DNA of 64,000 bases from Xiphydria camelus (taxonomy: Eukaryota > Arthropoda > Insecta > Hymenoptera > Xiphydriidae): NCBI GenBank assembly GCA_963678675.1, contig OY783195.1, forward strand, positions 4,474,001 to 4,538,000, in the 5' to 3' direction. The first letter of the stretch is position 1. Each line of letters starts with the position of its first letter. The notes under the pieces were generated by a model. It had not been told where the DNA came from. It did not search any database and worked only from the letters and a program-made list of their open reading frames with translations. The translations under genes were made by a program, and so were the position numbers. Of this stretch, positions 38,112 through 47,772 are shown piece after piece.

Positions 38112-41100
38112 CGGACAGACGGGGAAAAAATGACGCGGCTCCTCGCGCGAGACACCCGGTACAATCCGGCCTTCGAATAGAGAAGAGCGAGTCCTTGGCA
38201 ATGCCGACGAACGCATCCTTGCGTTCCCTTCTCGAAAAGCGTCCCTCCCTGTTTTTTCCTCTCCCCGGAAATAAAAAGAATCTTATCGTCTTTGTCGGTC
38301 GCGCGGCTTCACGTTCGCGAACGCAATAAAACGCGACCGCGTATACGCACGCGTATGTACCGCGTGGTATATAAATACGCGCGGCACACAGAGCGAGGGG
38401 ATGCTAGATATAATACGGGGCTTCGCCATACATGGATGGATATCCTTAAATGGTAACTTGCAACTAAGGCCCTAAGGCCGGTAGCCTCTCTCGGCGCGAG
38501 ACCCGCCTCGAGAGTTCCGCGCGCGCGTTCGCACACGCGGAAAAAGAATTCCTCGGGCCAAAAAAAAAAACTCAATCGCCTACAGTCGCACTCGTATCGG
38601 TATTCCGCTCGCTACTCCGGCGGTGGTTGGAATGTTTTTTTTTTTGGTTTCCAATCCGCAACCGACTCGGCCTTTATCGCGGGCGAAATTCTGAAGGGCT
38701 TTATCGCGCAAGAAGTCGCCCGGTACGACGAGGTCGGAAGGAACCGACTGTACCGTTCACTGTGAAAGGTTTTTCTAGTAAACTCTTCGTGTTACTTTTA
38801 CGAAGTCTTTATCATATAGGTTTATTCATTGAAATTGCTATACGCGATTGAAACGATTAAAATTACTATAGATTTGATTTAAATTTACCACAAGACCACT
38901 TGAAATATAGCAAAATTGAAGTATCTTTCCAGTAAAAATTGTAAAATTCAAAACTCCTTTTGACACCCCACGTAGAGAAGAAAAAGTATAGCTAAAATAT
39001 GGCAGAAGTCTGAGAGACGTTGAACCAAAAAAGTATGGCTACGGATCGTATCTCAGACTTTCAGTTTTTACGAGGTTATGCTGTTCTTGTCAATTGATAT
39101 TATTTCAATTTATTATTTTATTAAACTCTCAAATTATTACTAATGAACTATGTTCTAGTATCGAACAAGTAATTGTAGTTTTATAATGAAGAACCCATAC
39201 AACAAGATAGAATAAAAATGATGCAATTAAATCTGGTAAATTTTGTGTTTCATCTGATACGACAAAATTGTCTGGCCGAAAATCTACGATACGATCCGTA
39301 GCCAGACATTTTTGGTTCAAATTTTCCCAGATTTTTGCCATACTTTAGCCATATTTCTTTTTACGCGGGACAGAGAAACTGAAACAGTAAATTTTACCGT
39401 ATTCAGCAGTAAAAATGGTCCACGTGGCATTTTCCGAGAAATTTATCGAGCAGAATAGTATACTTTACTGTAAGTTCAGTGCACTTATATTCAATATATT
39501 TTACTATTACCGAACGAATTTTACTATTTCACGGAAAAAATGTCCCAGAAAGTACCATGTGGACCTTTTTTACTGCTGAATAGGTACGGTAAAATTTACC
39601 GTTTCAGTTTCTCCGTGCGAAAATCACAAATAATTCATAGCGATTCACATTATTGCGCTTGACTTATAACTTTGTGATACTTTCGTACAGAAAATGTATA
39701 GCAAATTTACAAATCCCTTTAACAGTGTATTCCATGTGCAGCGTACGCTGCAGCGCACTCCGTCGCGCTCGAGAAAGCGCGGGCGAGCGCGCATCGTCGA
39801 ACGGCGCGCGCGTTGATTTTCTTCGAAAAATTCGTACGCGCGCGCTCCGTTGCGAAATCGGCGAGGGCATAGCGAAGAGACCTTGCGTAACGCGCGCGAC
39901 GCGATACACACATTACGCGCTCTCGTAATAACGACCGCAGGAAATCGCGCGCGTTCGGTTTTGCGATTATTCGAAAACGGCATCGCGCCGAATTCTCGGT
40001 AACCGAGCGGCGTTAACTTTGACTCGTGGAGCGAAACGAGCGAGGATCCCGTCGCGATTATTCCTACTTTCTAATTGAAATCGCACGTGTAGCGTAAATT
40101 ACGCGCCGGAAGCACGCGAGTGCTCGACGTCAGCAGTCGTCCGATCGAATTTTCCGCGTCGCCGTCGCGACGGGACCGGCACGACTTCCGGTGGTCCCCG
40201 CGAAGGGCCCGCGCGGCGGGGCAGCGGTGAGGGTATTTTGAGACTCCGACGCGGACGAGAATACGCGCGCCGTTGCGGAGGTTTCGGAACGAGCGCGACG
40301 ACGCGTATCCGCGATCATCGCGCCCGCGGTGAGTCAGTGCGGATACCAAGATGGCGAACGCGGTGACCAGAGTGGTGTTGCGCTGCGAGGAAGCCCAAGA
40401 AAACGCGAGTCTCGGTAAAGCGCGTCTCGAAGAACGCGGTCGAAACGCGGCCCCTGGCTGTTGATCAAACGCCTCGACCTTCGAACTCCGGGAAACATCG
40501 ATCGCGAACCGAAGGAATCGCGGGTTTAACGTGCTCCTGCGCTGGGTGACCTACTTTGCGCCGTTACAGGTGGCCAGCGCGCGTTATGAAACGTTATCGC
40601 GATAAAACGAGTGCACGTTCGACGCGAATCGATCGGGATCGTTGTTCGAACATTTGCGTATTTTTCCTGAACGCTGGAGGGGAGAAAGAAAGCGTTAAGC
40701 TTACTTTTTCTCGACTTATACGCGGTTCTCTCCTCGAATGCTGCGAAAGCTAAATCTCGCGGCAGGGGAGTGCAACCGGAGTAATCGCTACTAGCGTGCA
40801 CTCGGGAGCGGTAACGTCTATAATTCAGCGGGCTATAAATAAATCATTGTAGCCGTTCGAAGTCTCTTTCATGTGTCCGTGCTATTTATGCACCTTCGAT
40901 ATATATTTACGCCGCGCCGCCTCGGCCAAGCATCCGTGCCTCGCGCGCGATCGGTGCGCAACGTCTTATTCACAGTCCGCGTTCGACGGCGTTTCCGCGA
41001 TGGAAATCGTGCGAGAGAAAGCGTGAACCGACGTTAAGTTCACTTTCGAAGAGATCACGGCGTATACGAGGTGTCTCGGTTCGAAACCAATGGGAGATCT

Positions 41101-42644
41101 CCTTTCGCGTTTCACCTCGCTACGTTGCTGATCAACGTACTCACGAATCCGCCTTTCCTCCGTTTCAGATCTGTCCGAATGCCAGCTGATGCAAGTGCCA
41201 GACGCTGTCTATCATTTAATGAGACACACCGAATTGAAACGATGCGATCTCTCTGGCAATGTCATCACCAAGATCCCGCCCAAGTTTGCCGTCAAGTTCT
41301 CCCTGATCACCGGTGAGCTCCCACTGTATAACTACGCGCTTTTTCGGCGAGATCTTTTTCCGTAACGCTCATCGGGCGCGGCGGTTACCTGCACGGAAAA
41401 AAAAAAAGTATCGTCGAACTAACAATACAAATATTGCGGGAATATTATTGCACTCTAGCAGCAATTGCAATTGCATTCTATTAGCAGAACAAGAAAATCT
41501 CGTTGACCAAACAATACAAATATTGCCGAAATATTTATTACACTAGCAGTAATTGTGATTGCCATCGCAGCGCTGATACATTGCTATATGAAAAAATATA
41601 TTATTGCTGAATCATTATTGCAATATACTCCAATTCTCGAATAAGAATTTATCGTTATCCAAACAATGAAAATATTGCAAACTGTTATTGCACCAGCGGC
41701 AATAATGATTGTTATCGAAGCACTATAATATTGCTGTATGAAAGAATATGTTATTGCTATGAAACGCAGTATAGCTATTATGCAATATCCGAAGAAGAAA
41801 ATTATCGTCGATCTATCGATGAAATATTGCTAATATATTATAGCAATACAATTGTTTTGAAAACTGTAATATATATTTGGATAAAACATCTTGTAGAAAT
41901 AACAACAATGTCTTGCAAGCGGTTGAACAGACGGGCATTACACTTTATACATATGTATGCTCGTCTAGCAAAATTATTGCTAATTTTTTTTTTCCGTGTG
42001 AAAGAAACAAATTTTGCTCAAGTCCCTGCTCCGGATTCATCTTATAAATGAAACCTTCTTCCCTGCCTGGATATTTCAAAGCTGAGAAAAATATTCCGAG
42101 CCTCGAATTAACGAGATCCGAACTGTTTCCAGAATTGAACCTCAGTCACAACCAGATGAGCAAGCTCCCGGAGGAACTCGCAGAGTTACAGGCGCTGGAG
42201 AGGCTGGACATCTCGCACAATACCTTCATCGCCCTGCCCCCGGTGACCTGCCGGATGCCGCAGCTTAAAAAGCTCTTAGCCAACAACAATTCCATCATCG
42301 GTGGGTATACAAATGTATGGAAACCAGCATCCAGTATATTTATCTCCTATACGCGTTTACCCATCCGTACATCGAATCCGTCGATCGGCTTTATAACTTC
42401 CACTCCGAGCGAAAGTCTGGACGAAAGACGTCTCCTCGTCGAATCCGACGATCGACTTACTATTATTTTCCCACCCGCAGACGTCGAGGTGGAAAGGCTG
42501 AGACGCGCTCCGGCGTTGGAGTTCATCGACCTGCAGGACAATCCACTGACGCCGAGGATCCACGATCTGCTCAAGGGGATGACGGAGATCAAGATCGAGC
42601 TGACGGCGCGGCAGATGGAGGACTGGGAGGATCTCACCGTCTGA
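33081..42644 (+). CDS. LRRC20: LRRC20-like leucine-rich-repeat protein (isoform A)
   Basis: This is a small all-LRR protein; the family function is poorly known and it is probably an intracellular scaffold. Isoform A exons are 33081-33237, 41169-41312, 42133-42300 and 42481-42644. Every internal join is phase 1, giving 210 residues. The four LRR-type repeats are visible as LDLSECQLMQVPDAV, CDLSGNVITKIPPKF, LNLSHNQMSKLPEEL and LDISHNTFIALPPVT, followed by LEFIDLQDNPLTPRI. The C-terminus is acidic (MEDWEDLTV). Length and repeat layout fit LRRC20 (about 184 residues in vertebrates), although other short LRR proteins are possible. Isoform A adds a 31-residue N-terminal extension (starting MKPPAYNAEQVQQ) compared with isoform B. 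Intron 1 is about 7.9 kb and is loaded with transposable elements. Confidence 0.85.
33651..33912. mobile_element. Foldback element, family shared with 37453-37710
   Basis: The left arm (TACACGGAGAAAAGAAATTAG ... GAGTCGCAAGTAAC) pairs with the right arm (CTTGCGGGCCCGCAAGTAAT ... CATTTTTTCCTGTGTA). The interior matches the reverse complement of the interior of 37453-37710, including ATATCACTTCC and AATATCAACTTAA, so the two are copies of one family in opposite orientation. It lies in intron 1 of the LRRC20-like gene. Confidence 0.8.
33913..36049. other. LRRC20-like intron 1, first unexplained part
   Basis: Intronic DNA. A possible weak foldback lies at 34353-34690, and 34475-34575 is a diverged relative of 55880-56015. 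The remainder, including the GC-richer 34720-35900, shows no exon or RNA gene that I can support. Confidence 0.4.
34475..34575. repeat. Diverged interspersed repeat (related copy at 55880-56015)
   Basis: TTTCGAAATCAGCATGAA followed by a TACACAATA-like block and GAGACTTTGACTGTTAGCAA matches TTTCGTAATCAGCGTGAA, TACACGATA and GAGATTTCGCTATTTGGCAA at about 55925-56005 in the same order and spacing. An old repeat; family unknown. Confidence 0.55.
36050..37015 (-). mobile_element. Mariner-like transposon, internally deleted
   Basis: The left end TTAGGGGGTTGCATTGAAAG (from 36050) and the right end (to 37015) are inverted repeats of about 28 bp. Both ends carry the GGCTTTCAATGCAACC-type core. TA dinucleotides flank the element (36048-36049 and 37016-37017), as expected for the Tc1/mariner target site. 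At 966 bp it is shorter than a full mariner (about 1.3 kb). It sits in intron 1 of the LRRC20-like gene, antisense to it. Confidence 0.88.
36070..36834 (-). pseudogene. Mariner transposase pseudogene
   Basis: On the minus strand three blocks of mariner transposase are recognisable. The first is a start region with helix-turn-helix-like text (VYFYTTQIEKKSAVAAHQLL). The second is a catalytic-entry block, frame-shifted, with VTGDEKWIYFDNPKRKKSW, which holds the first Asp of the DDD triad. The third is a C-terminal block (AKSRQFFRRGIQFLPEKLEK) with an in-frame stop. The part that would carry the second and third catalytic Asp is deleted (the join is near 36255), and the N-terminal half is also shortened. 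It cannot make active enzyme. Confidence 0.85.
37453..37710. mobile_element. Foldback element, same family as 33651-33912
   Basis: The left arm (CACGCAGAAAAAACGAATCGG ... GAGTCGCAAGTAATTA) is complemented by the right arm (AATTACTTGCGACCCCGCAG ... CTTTTTCTCCGTGCA). The arms are about 70 bp with an AT-rich interior. No coding sequence. Confidence 0.82.
38080..38103. repeat. GA microsatellite
   Basis: An uninterrupted AG run inside GC-rich intron DNA of the LRRC20-like gene. Confidence 0.9.
38971..39367. mobile_element. Foldback/MITE-like element
   Basis: The left arm (from 38971, GAGAAGAAAAAGTATAGC ... TGGCTACGGATCGTATC) has its complement in the right arm (GATACGATCCGTAGCCAGAC ... GCCATATTTCTTTTTACGC). 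The arms are about 100 bp and the loop about 180 bp. It directly abuts the next element at 39369. Confidence 0.82.
39369..39618. mobile_element. Foldback/MITE-like element
   Basis: The left arm (ACAGAGAAACTGAAACAG, TAAATTTTACCGTA, TTCAGCAGTAAAAATGGTCC) is matched in reverse complement by the right arm ending GTTTCAGTTTCTCCGTGC. Arms of about 90 bp sit around a short loop. It abuts 38971-39367 with only one or two bases between. Confidence 0.85.
39620..40350 (+). promoter_or_regulatory. GC-rich region upstream of LRRC20-like alternative first exon
   Basis: CpG-dense DNA directly before the isoform B start at 40351. CAAGATGGCGAAC overlaps the ATG and resembles a YY1-type motif. A second promoter here is inferred from the presence of a complete alternative first coding exon. 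Confidence 0.45.
40351..40414 (+). CDS. LRRC20: LRRC20-like alternative first coding exon (isoform B)
   Basis: The ATG at 40351 opens a 64-nt coding exon (MANAVTRVVLRCEEAQENAS...) ending at a GGTAAAG donor in phase 1. It joins the common exon at 41169 in frame and gives a 179-residue protein, close to the usual family length. Its last 15 residues are nearly the same as the end of exon 1A (RVVSRCEEAQDNCNL against RVVLRCEEAQENASL). The two first exons are therefore related by duplication and used alternatively. The 5' context CCAAG-ATG-G is a good start context. Confidence 0.8.
40415..41168 (+). other. LRRC20-like intron before common exon 2
   Basis: Intronic, fairly GC-rich. No additional exon was recognised. 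Confidence 0.5.
41391..42000. mobile_element. CACGGAAAAA-terminus element rich in ATTGC motifs
   Basis: The ends are CACGGAAAAAAAAA at the left and TTTTTTTTTCCGTGTG at the right. The interior carries many TATTGC/GCAATA words. The left 75 bp match the reverse complement of the right end of 59074-59705 (ATCGTCGAACTA, ACAAATAT, AATATT), so both are copies of one family. It lies in the intron between LRRC20-like exons 2 and 3. Non-coding. Confidence 0.78.
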
Positions 42645-43387
42645 GAAATCCCGGTAGCGGAGGAGCCAATTTCTCGGAAGAGGCCGGGTCGTCGGGCGGT
42701 AGCCAGTCGTTTGCCCGCGTAACTTCCGGCGACGGGCTCGACTTTCCGCGCTCTCTCTCCCTCTCTCCACTCGACTTCAGAGATTGCTCAGACTACGCGA
42801 GACGGGTTTCGTGGTTGTCGCGCGGATGATAGTGTAGAAAAAAAAAGTATTTTGTACAGTGAGAATATAGTGACTGAGCCGAGGGGAGCACGGCATGCGC
42901 GCGTACACATATATAGGTGGCATACGATAGTACGGGACATATGCCAAAGTGATCCTCTGTATTTCTATAATTTCTTAATTTTAATTAACATAACGCCGCA
43001 TACCTTCCGGATAACCCCTGCGTTCAAAGATCCAGTTACTATGGATTTCGGACCAGGTGGGAAATGGGGGCGGCTTAAAGGTGAACGAATTACGATCAGA
43101 ATCGTATCTGTAAGATGATGTACGATTGAACCTCGACGGGAGAAGCGAGCTTCTCTTCAGTTTGGAATTAAGTACGCTCACCCGCGGAATCGCGAGAGCA
43201 TCGGGGTTCGATCGTACGTGACAGATCGCATCCTACATATCTTTGTAATCGAGCTCAAACTATTCTTGACTGGGTTTTCCGACCCTCCTAATTCGCGCCG
43301 CGCCTCAATCCCGCGCCGGTAATTGGGACGCTCATTTTCCGAGCGACGAGATTCTCGGCTTTCCCCCCTCCGTTTTTCGAGTTTCTG
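42645..43387 (+). other. LRRC20-like 3' untranslated region
   Basis: Sequence following the stop at 42642-42644, GC-rich at first, then AT-rich. No convincing poly(A) signal could be singled out, and the mRNA may extend further. Confidence 0.4.
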
Positions 43388-43790
43388 CACGGAAAAAAAA
43401 ATTTTTGGTAAATTTCGGAACAGGGCCAATTTCTTGTTATGATAATTACAATTTTAGTAAAAATTATAGTAAAATTTGTGCACAGAAACAAATACTTGGT
43501 CGAAGTACATTTATTCGATTCAAATGAATATCGATTTGATCCAAATAATAATCGATTAAATCAATAATATTTGTATTCGTCCAATCGATATTCATTCCAA
43601 TCGAATAAATAAGCTCTTAGGACTATTCAAAAATACGTTTATTTCGATCAAGTAAATTTTTTTCTCAGTGTAGAAGTTGCAAGCGTTTGCCGTAATTTTT
43701 ACTAAAATTGTAGTTATCGTAACGATAAATCGGCCTTGTCCCACATTTTGCCACAAACTTTGTAAATGTTACGATTTATTTGTTTCCGTG
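43388..43790. mobile_element. CACGGAAA-terminus foldback element (host of a nested element)
   Basis: The left arm 43388-43478 (CACGGAAAAAAAAATTTTTGG ... ACAATTTTAGTAAAAATTAT) pairs with the right arm 43675-43790 (GTAATTTTTACTAAAATTGT ... TTTGTTTCCGTGTG). The arms are interrupted in the centre by a second palindromic element at 43479-43673. Confidence 0.8.
43479..43673. mobile_element. Nested foldback element
   Basis: The left side (TGCACAGAAACAAATACTTGG, CATTTATTCGATTC, AATGAATATCGATT) is matched in inverted order by the right side (AATCGATATTCATT, GAATAAATAAG, AAATTTTTTTCTCAGTGTAG). It sits exactly in the loop of the surrounding element at 43388-43790. The termini again fit CAC(G/A)GAGAAA. 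Confidence 0.78.
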
Positions 43791-44645
43791 TGAGAAAGGG
43801 AAGTACTTAATTACGCGACGTCCGATCGCGAAATTTCCTCACTCTCGCTACACGCGGCAGTGCGCGGTAAATTTTCGCACGGCCTCGTAGCGATATTAGT
43901 CGTACAATTCTATATATACGAGCGAATTAACGAATTGCCTAACATTAACGATATTTTTGCTAATCCCCCGGACTCTTTTATTTTCCAAGTCCCGCGGAAC
44001 GGTTCTTCCTTTCTCTCCGCCTTTCTTTTGCAATTGCGCGAGAAAGAGAGACAACGTCCGTTCGGTACTCGCATCGCTCGTAAAAAGGCACACGTACGAC
44101 TGCCAACGCGTCGACGAAAACCGTCGATCAATGTATATTTATAGTATCTCTGCCGCGAGAGATTAATCCCTCTGCAATTTAATTTAAGAGAGTGACGCTA
44201 AACAAAAAATATATATATTCCTACATTTTTGCCCAGTTAAGTGACTATGTATACAGCAGTGCGAGAGAGCGCACTGATTTTTTTTTTCGCGGACCGAGAA
44301 TCGAACATTTTCACGTCCGCACCCGCACTCAACGTGCATTTTGTATTCTCCTTGAGACACCGTTTGTATTTTATTTGTACATGTCTGTTTATGAATGTCT
44401 TTTTTTTCTTCATGCGACGCGCGTAAAGCGTGATATATATATATATGAATGTACATCGCATGAAAAAGAGAAAAAAATACGTCGCACACATCCTACGACA
44501 CTCGACGAGCCTTGTATTACTCTGTATTTTCGATCTAGTCAATTGTCCATGGGACGTTGCAATACACTTTGTGAAGGTAAAAGAAATCTCTGAAAGGTCT
44601 TGCAATCATTTATCCATTTCATATATTATAATTCGACCCTAACGA
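43791..44645. other. Intergenic or 3'UTR, nothing recognised
   Basis: AT-rich DNA with short AT runs near 44435. No gene or RNA motif found. Confidence 0.4.
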
Positions 44646-44801
44646 AAAAGAATTCCGGTGCGAAAATATCACACGGGTGTAGTTTACTGTAACCTTGTGT
44701 GGTTAACTACAGAATATTACAGTGAGCTGCGTAATGCGTATGCGGGTTACAGAAGATTACACTAACTACACGTGTGATACTTTCGCACTGCATTTTTCTT
44801 C
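44646..44801. mobile_element. Short foldback element
   Basis: GGTGCGAAAATATCACACGG, GTAGTTTACTGTAACC on the left pairs with the complement of GATTACACTAACTACACGTG, TGATACTTTCGCACTGC on the right. It is about 155 bp and almost entirely stem, with a loop near 44715-44735. Confidence 0.75.
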
Positions 44802-47772
44802 GTAAGGGCGATAGGCTAGGTACATGGAACTTTTCATACTGTATCGTTATACATATCTAGATATTCATCATTGTTCATAATATTATACGTGATATACTCC
44901 TCCCCCCCGATGAAACGTTAATCGTATCAGACACTCGCGAGCACAGGATAGATTGGGGACTGTCCCGATCAGTTCGACCACGATTATCTCGTTACCTATG
45001 CACTTTTGGGTAAGTTGGTTAATACTTTCTTGAAGATAACACTTCGTTTTACAAAAAACTATTATATCGATAAGGCAAAAAATCCACAGGCAAAGAGATA
45101 ATCTTGGTCTTAACCGATAAGAACAGTATCGTACCTTCACTCACGATCGAGGACCATTTGCCCCAATGAGTAGGCAACCGTGTCAACCGCGGTGCATGCT
45201 CACGGGCGGAAAAGATGTACATTGGGGACTAAGAAGGTATTCGACCTCAAAAACTCCAAGAGTCCATTAATCTTTTAACCGAGAAACGACGTTTCTTCAG
45301 ATAGGCTTCTTTCTTCGCGAGTAAACAGATTCTACCGAATAAACACCACTTCGCGCACTTTACCGAATGCTAAGTTCATGAAAGGCAGCCTCGCGAATAA
45401 CGATTAATTGTCTGTAAACGTGACGTGTAAAAAATCGGGAAGAACGTTTCCAAAAGACGCGTTTTATTCACACAACAAAAGAATCTTACGACACAACAGG
45501 AAGTTTATCACAAACGCGTTTGGATTTCCGACAGGCCGGAGGTCAGGTGAATTGTCGTCGCTCGGCCGAGTATCGAGACAAGGATCTCCGACTTCTCGCG
45601 TCACAAACATATGTACGTACGCGGGTTCAAACCTTCGGCGCTATAGTTAGACGCAACAACGAGCCTTGAAGGTTCCGGATTTGTTTTACGAACAGCGAGT
45701 TGACTCGATCCCTACCCGTGAGCCCTAGCTGCAGAAGACAGGATTCGGGAGCTTCAAGGATGCCAGACATATACACACGAAACACCCCGGTAATTTACTA
45801 TATGTATAAATGAGTTATATTGGTTTAGTATATTTTCTCGATATCAATTAATAATAATAATAATTAAATGTGTAATGAGTCGCAGAGTTAATTATCTACA
45901 ATACTTGTTGTCAATGGATATAAAATCACAAAATATACATAGAATGGACACGTTCAATGTTAAAGATTAGGTACCCTTTTTACGGTCTCTCTTTTTTTGT
46001 TCACTTCCACCGTTCCCGACGCTTCCAATTTCTTCTTCCCTTTCCTTCCACTCCCTCCGATTGTACGGCCTGAAAAAAGCCCGCAACGCGCTGTCGCGTT
46101 TCGAGCTCTGTTCACCGGACGGGTGCATCGGGGAACGCCGTCGTGATTTGGACGGGGAGAAATAGCGTCGCGCGCGTCTGTGCGTCACCATCGATAATGA
46201 CGAACTGCCCGCGAGAAATACTGTATTACGAATCCTAGGCGCATTCAGCGATAGAGCAGTAGCAGCAGCAACAGCGGCACTCGCTCGCGCGTTTTGCGAC
46301 CGATCAATCGTTTTCTCCACTCGGTCACTTATCCATATCTCATGTATACCGAAAGCTACGCTTTGACGACTAAAAAATATGTATATATATACATCGAATA
46401 CGCGAGACATACGTAACTAATGCAATTAGGTTTTCCGGCTACATCGACCGAGCTTGCTATCAGCGGAGGAGGGGAGAAGAGGATCGCTCCGCTAGACGAA
46501 GCGGTAAAAAGATGTTGTAATTTCTCTCCCCGACCGCGTGCGCGCGTTCCTCTCGCGAGGAGGGGGCGAAACGGAGGCTTCTCGAGGATGAGGGAAGGAG
46601 CGCGTAAAGTGTCTTCGTATCGTATGTACAAATTGACCGATTTTTACGTCGCTTCCTGTCTATTTTGATACGTGGGAAATCCCGAAAGGATGCGAAATCT
46701 TTTCCCTTTTTTTTTCAATACTTCCTCCGACGACACATTATGTACACAAACGTAACCGAAGCAGAATTCACATTCAGACATTTTTCGTCTTTCTAAACGA
46801 AACTCTGAAGGGACTCTTGAAGCCGCGGAACAACTCTGACCGCGTCGCGCAACATCCTACCCTTCGTTTGAATCGCTGGATCTCTACCCGGCGATCCCTC
46901 GCGACCCGTGCGAGTTTAAACGTACTTCCCGAAGACACGTCGAAGGACACTATCAATAAATCAGTCTCTTTCGCGACGATGGTCACTCGGCTTTTCAGCT
47001 ACAGATTCCCTGCTTCTTCATTTGCATTTAAAACTGGATACAAAAAGGAAGAGCCACGTATGCTCTCCTCTTCGTGACGCTCGAAACTTTCGGACGACGA
47101 GCGAGTGGGGCGGGACACGCGTTGATACTTTCGAATTTACTTTCGACTATCGAATCACGAGCCTCTTTTTACATAATTCCTTGATACGAGAGACTAAAAA
47201 TCGCGCGCGGTTCGGACACAAAGCATTCGACGTACGCGTTCCCCAGCCGTACTCCTCCCTTTCCCTTGCAACGAAACATTCGCGAATCAGCCCTTGACAG
47301 CTGACGAAAAATCCTGGCCGATCGAACACGCGTTTGAATTGCACAGAAATTTGACAGCATATTTCCGACGGGAGAAAGATCGCGGTCCCTGCGGTTATGA
47401 TTTCGCGGTCAAATCGATAAAAAAAAAAATTGTTCGTACATACGTAAAGCTTCTCCTAAAGTCGAGGAAAAAACGCGAGGGAATCGCACTGGACGAAACG
47501 CCATCGGAACCACCCTCGATTAACTCTCGATACTCTTGCGGTATCGGTAACTTGGCACAAAGACAGCGATTTGCAATGGTCGACTTCTCGATTAACTAAC
47601 CTCTAGATGAGCCTTTTATCCTGATCTCTCGAAATCTTCCATCGTCCAAGGCTCTTCCCTCGTCGCGCGATACTTTTGAACACGTCCTGCATTCGCTGCG
47701 AACGCCACTGATCTCTTCGAGAGGCAAGCGTTGATGCTAGACGAGATTATTTTAGCGACCTAAAAGAAGTAG
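44802..47772. other. Region between the convergent LRRC20-like and Cip4 genes
   Basis: Mixed composition with an AAT microsatellite at about 45850-45866 and an AGC-rich patch near 46257-46275. It probably contains the Cip4 3'UTR on the minus strand at its right end. Open frames up to 147 codons show no recognisable domain. Confidence 0.4.

Noticed and set aside
45967..46410. 147-codon minus-strand open frame
   Set aside because: Basic, Ser/Ala-rich and without a motif; it overlaps an AGC repeat in the probable Cip4 3' region.
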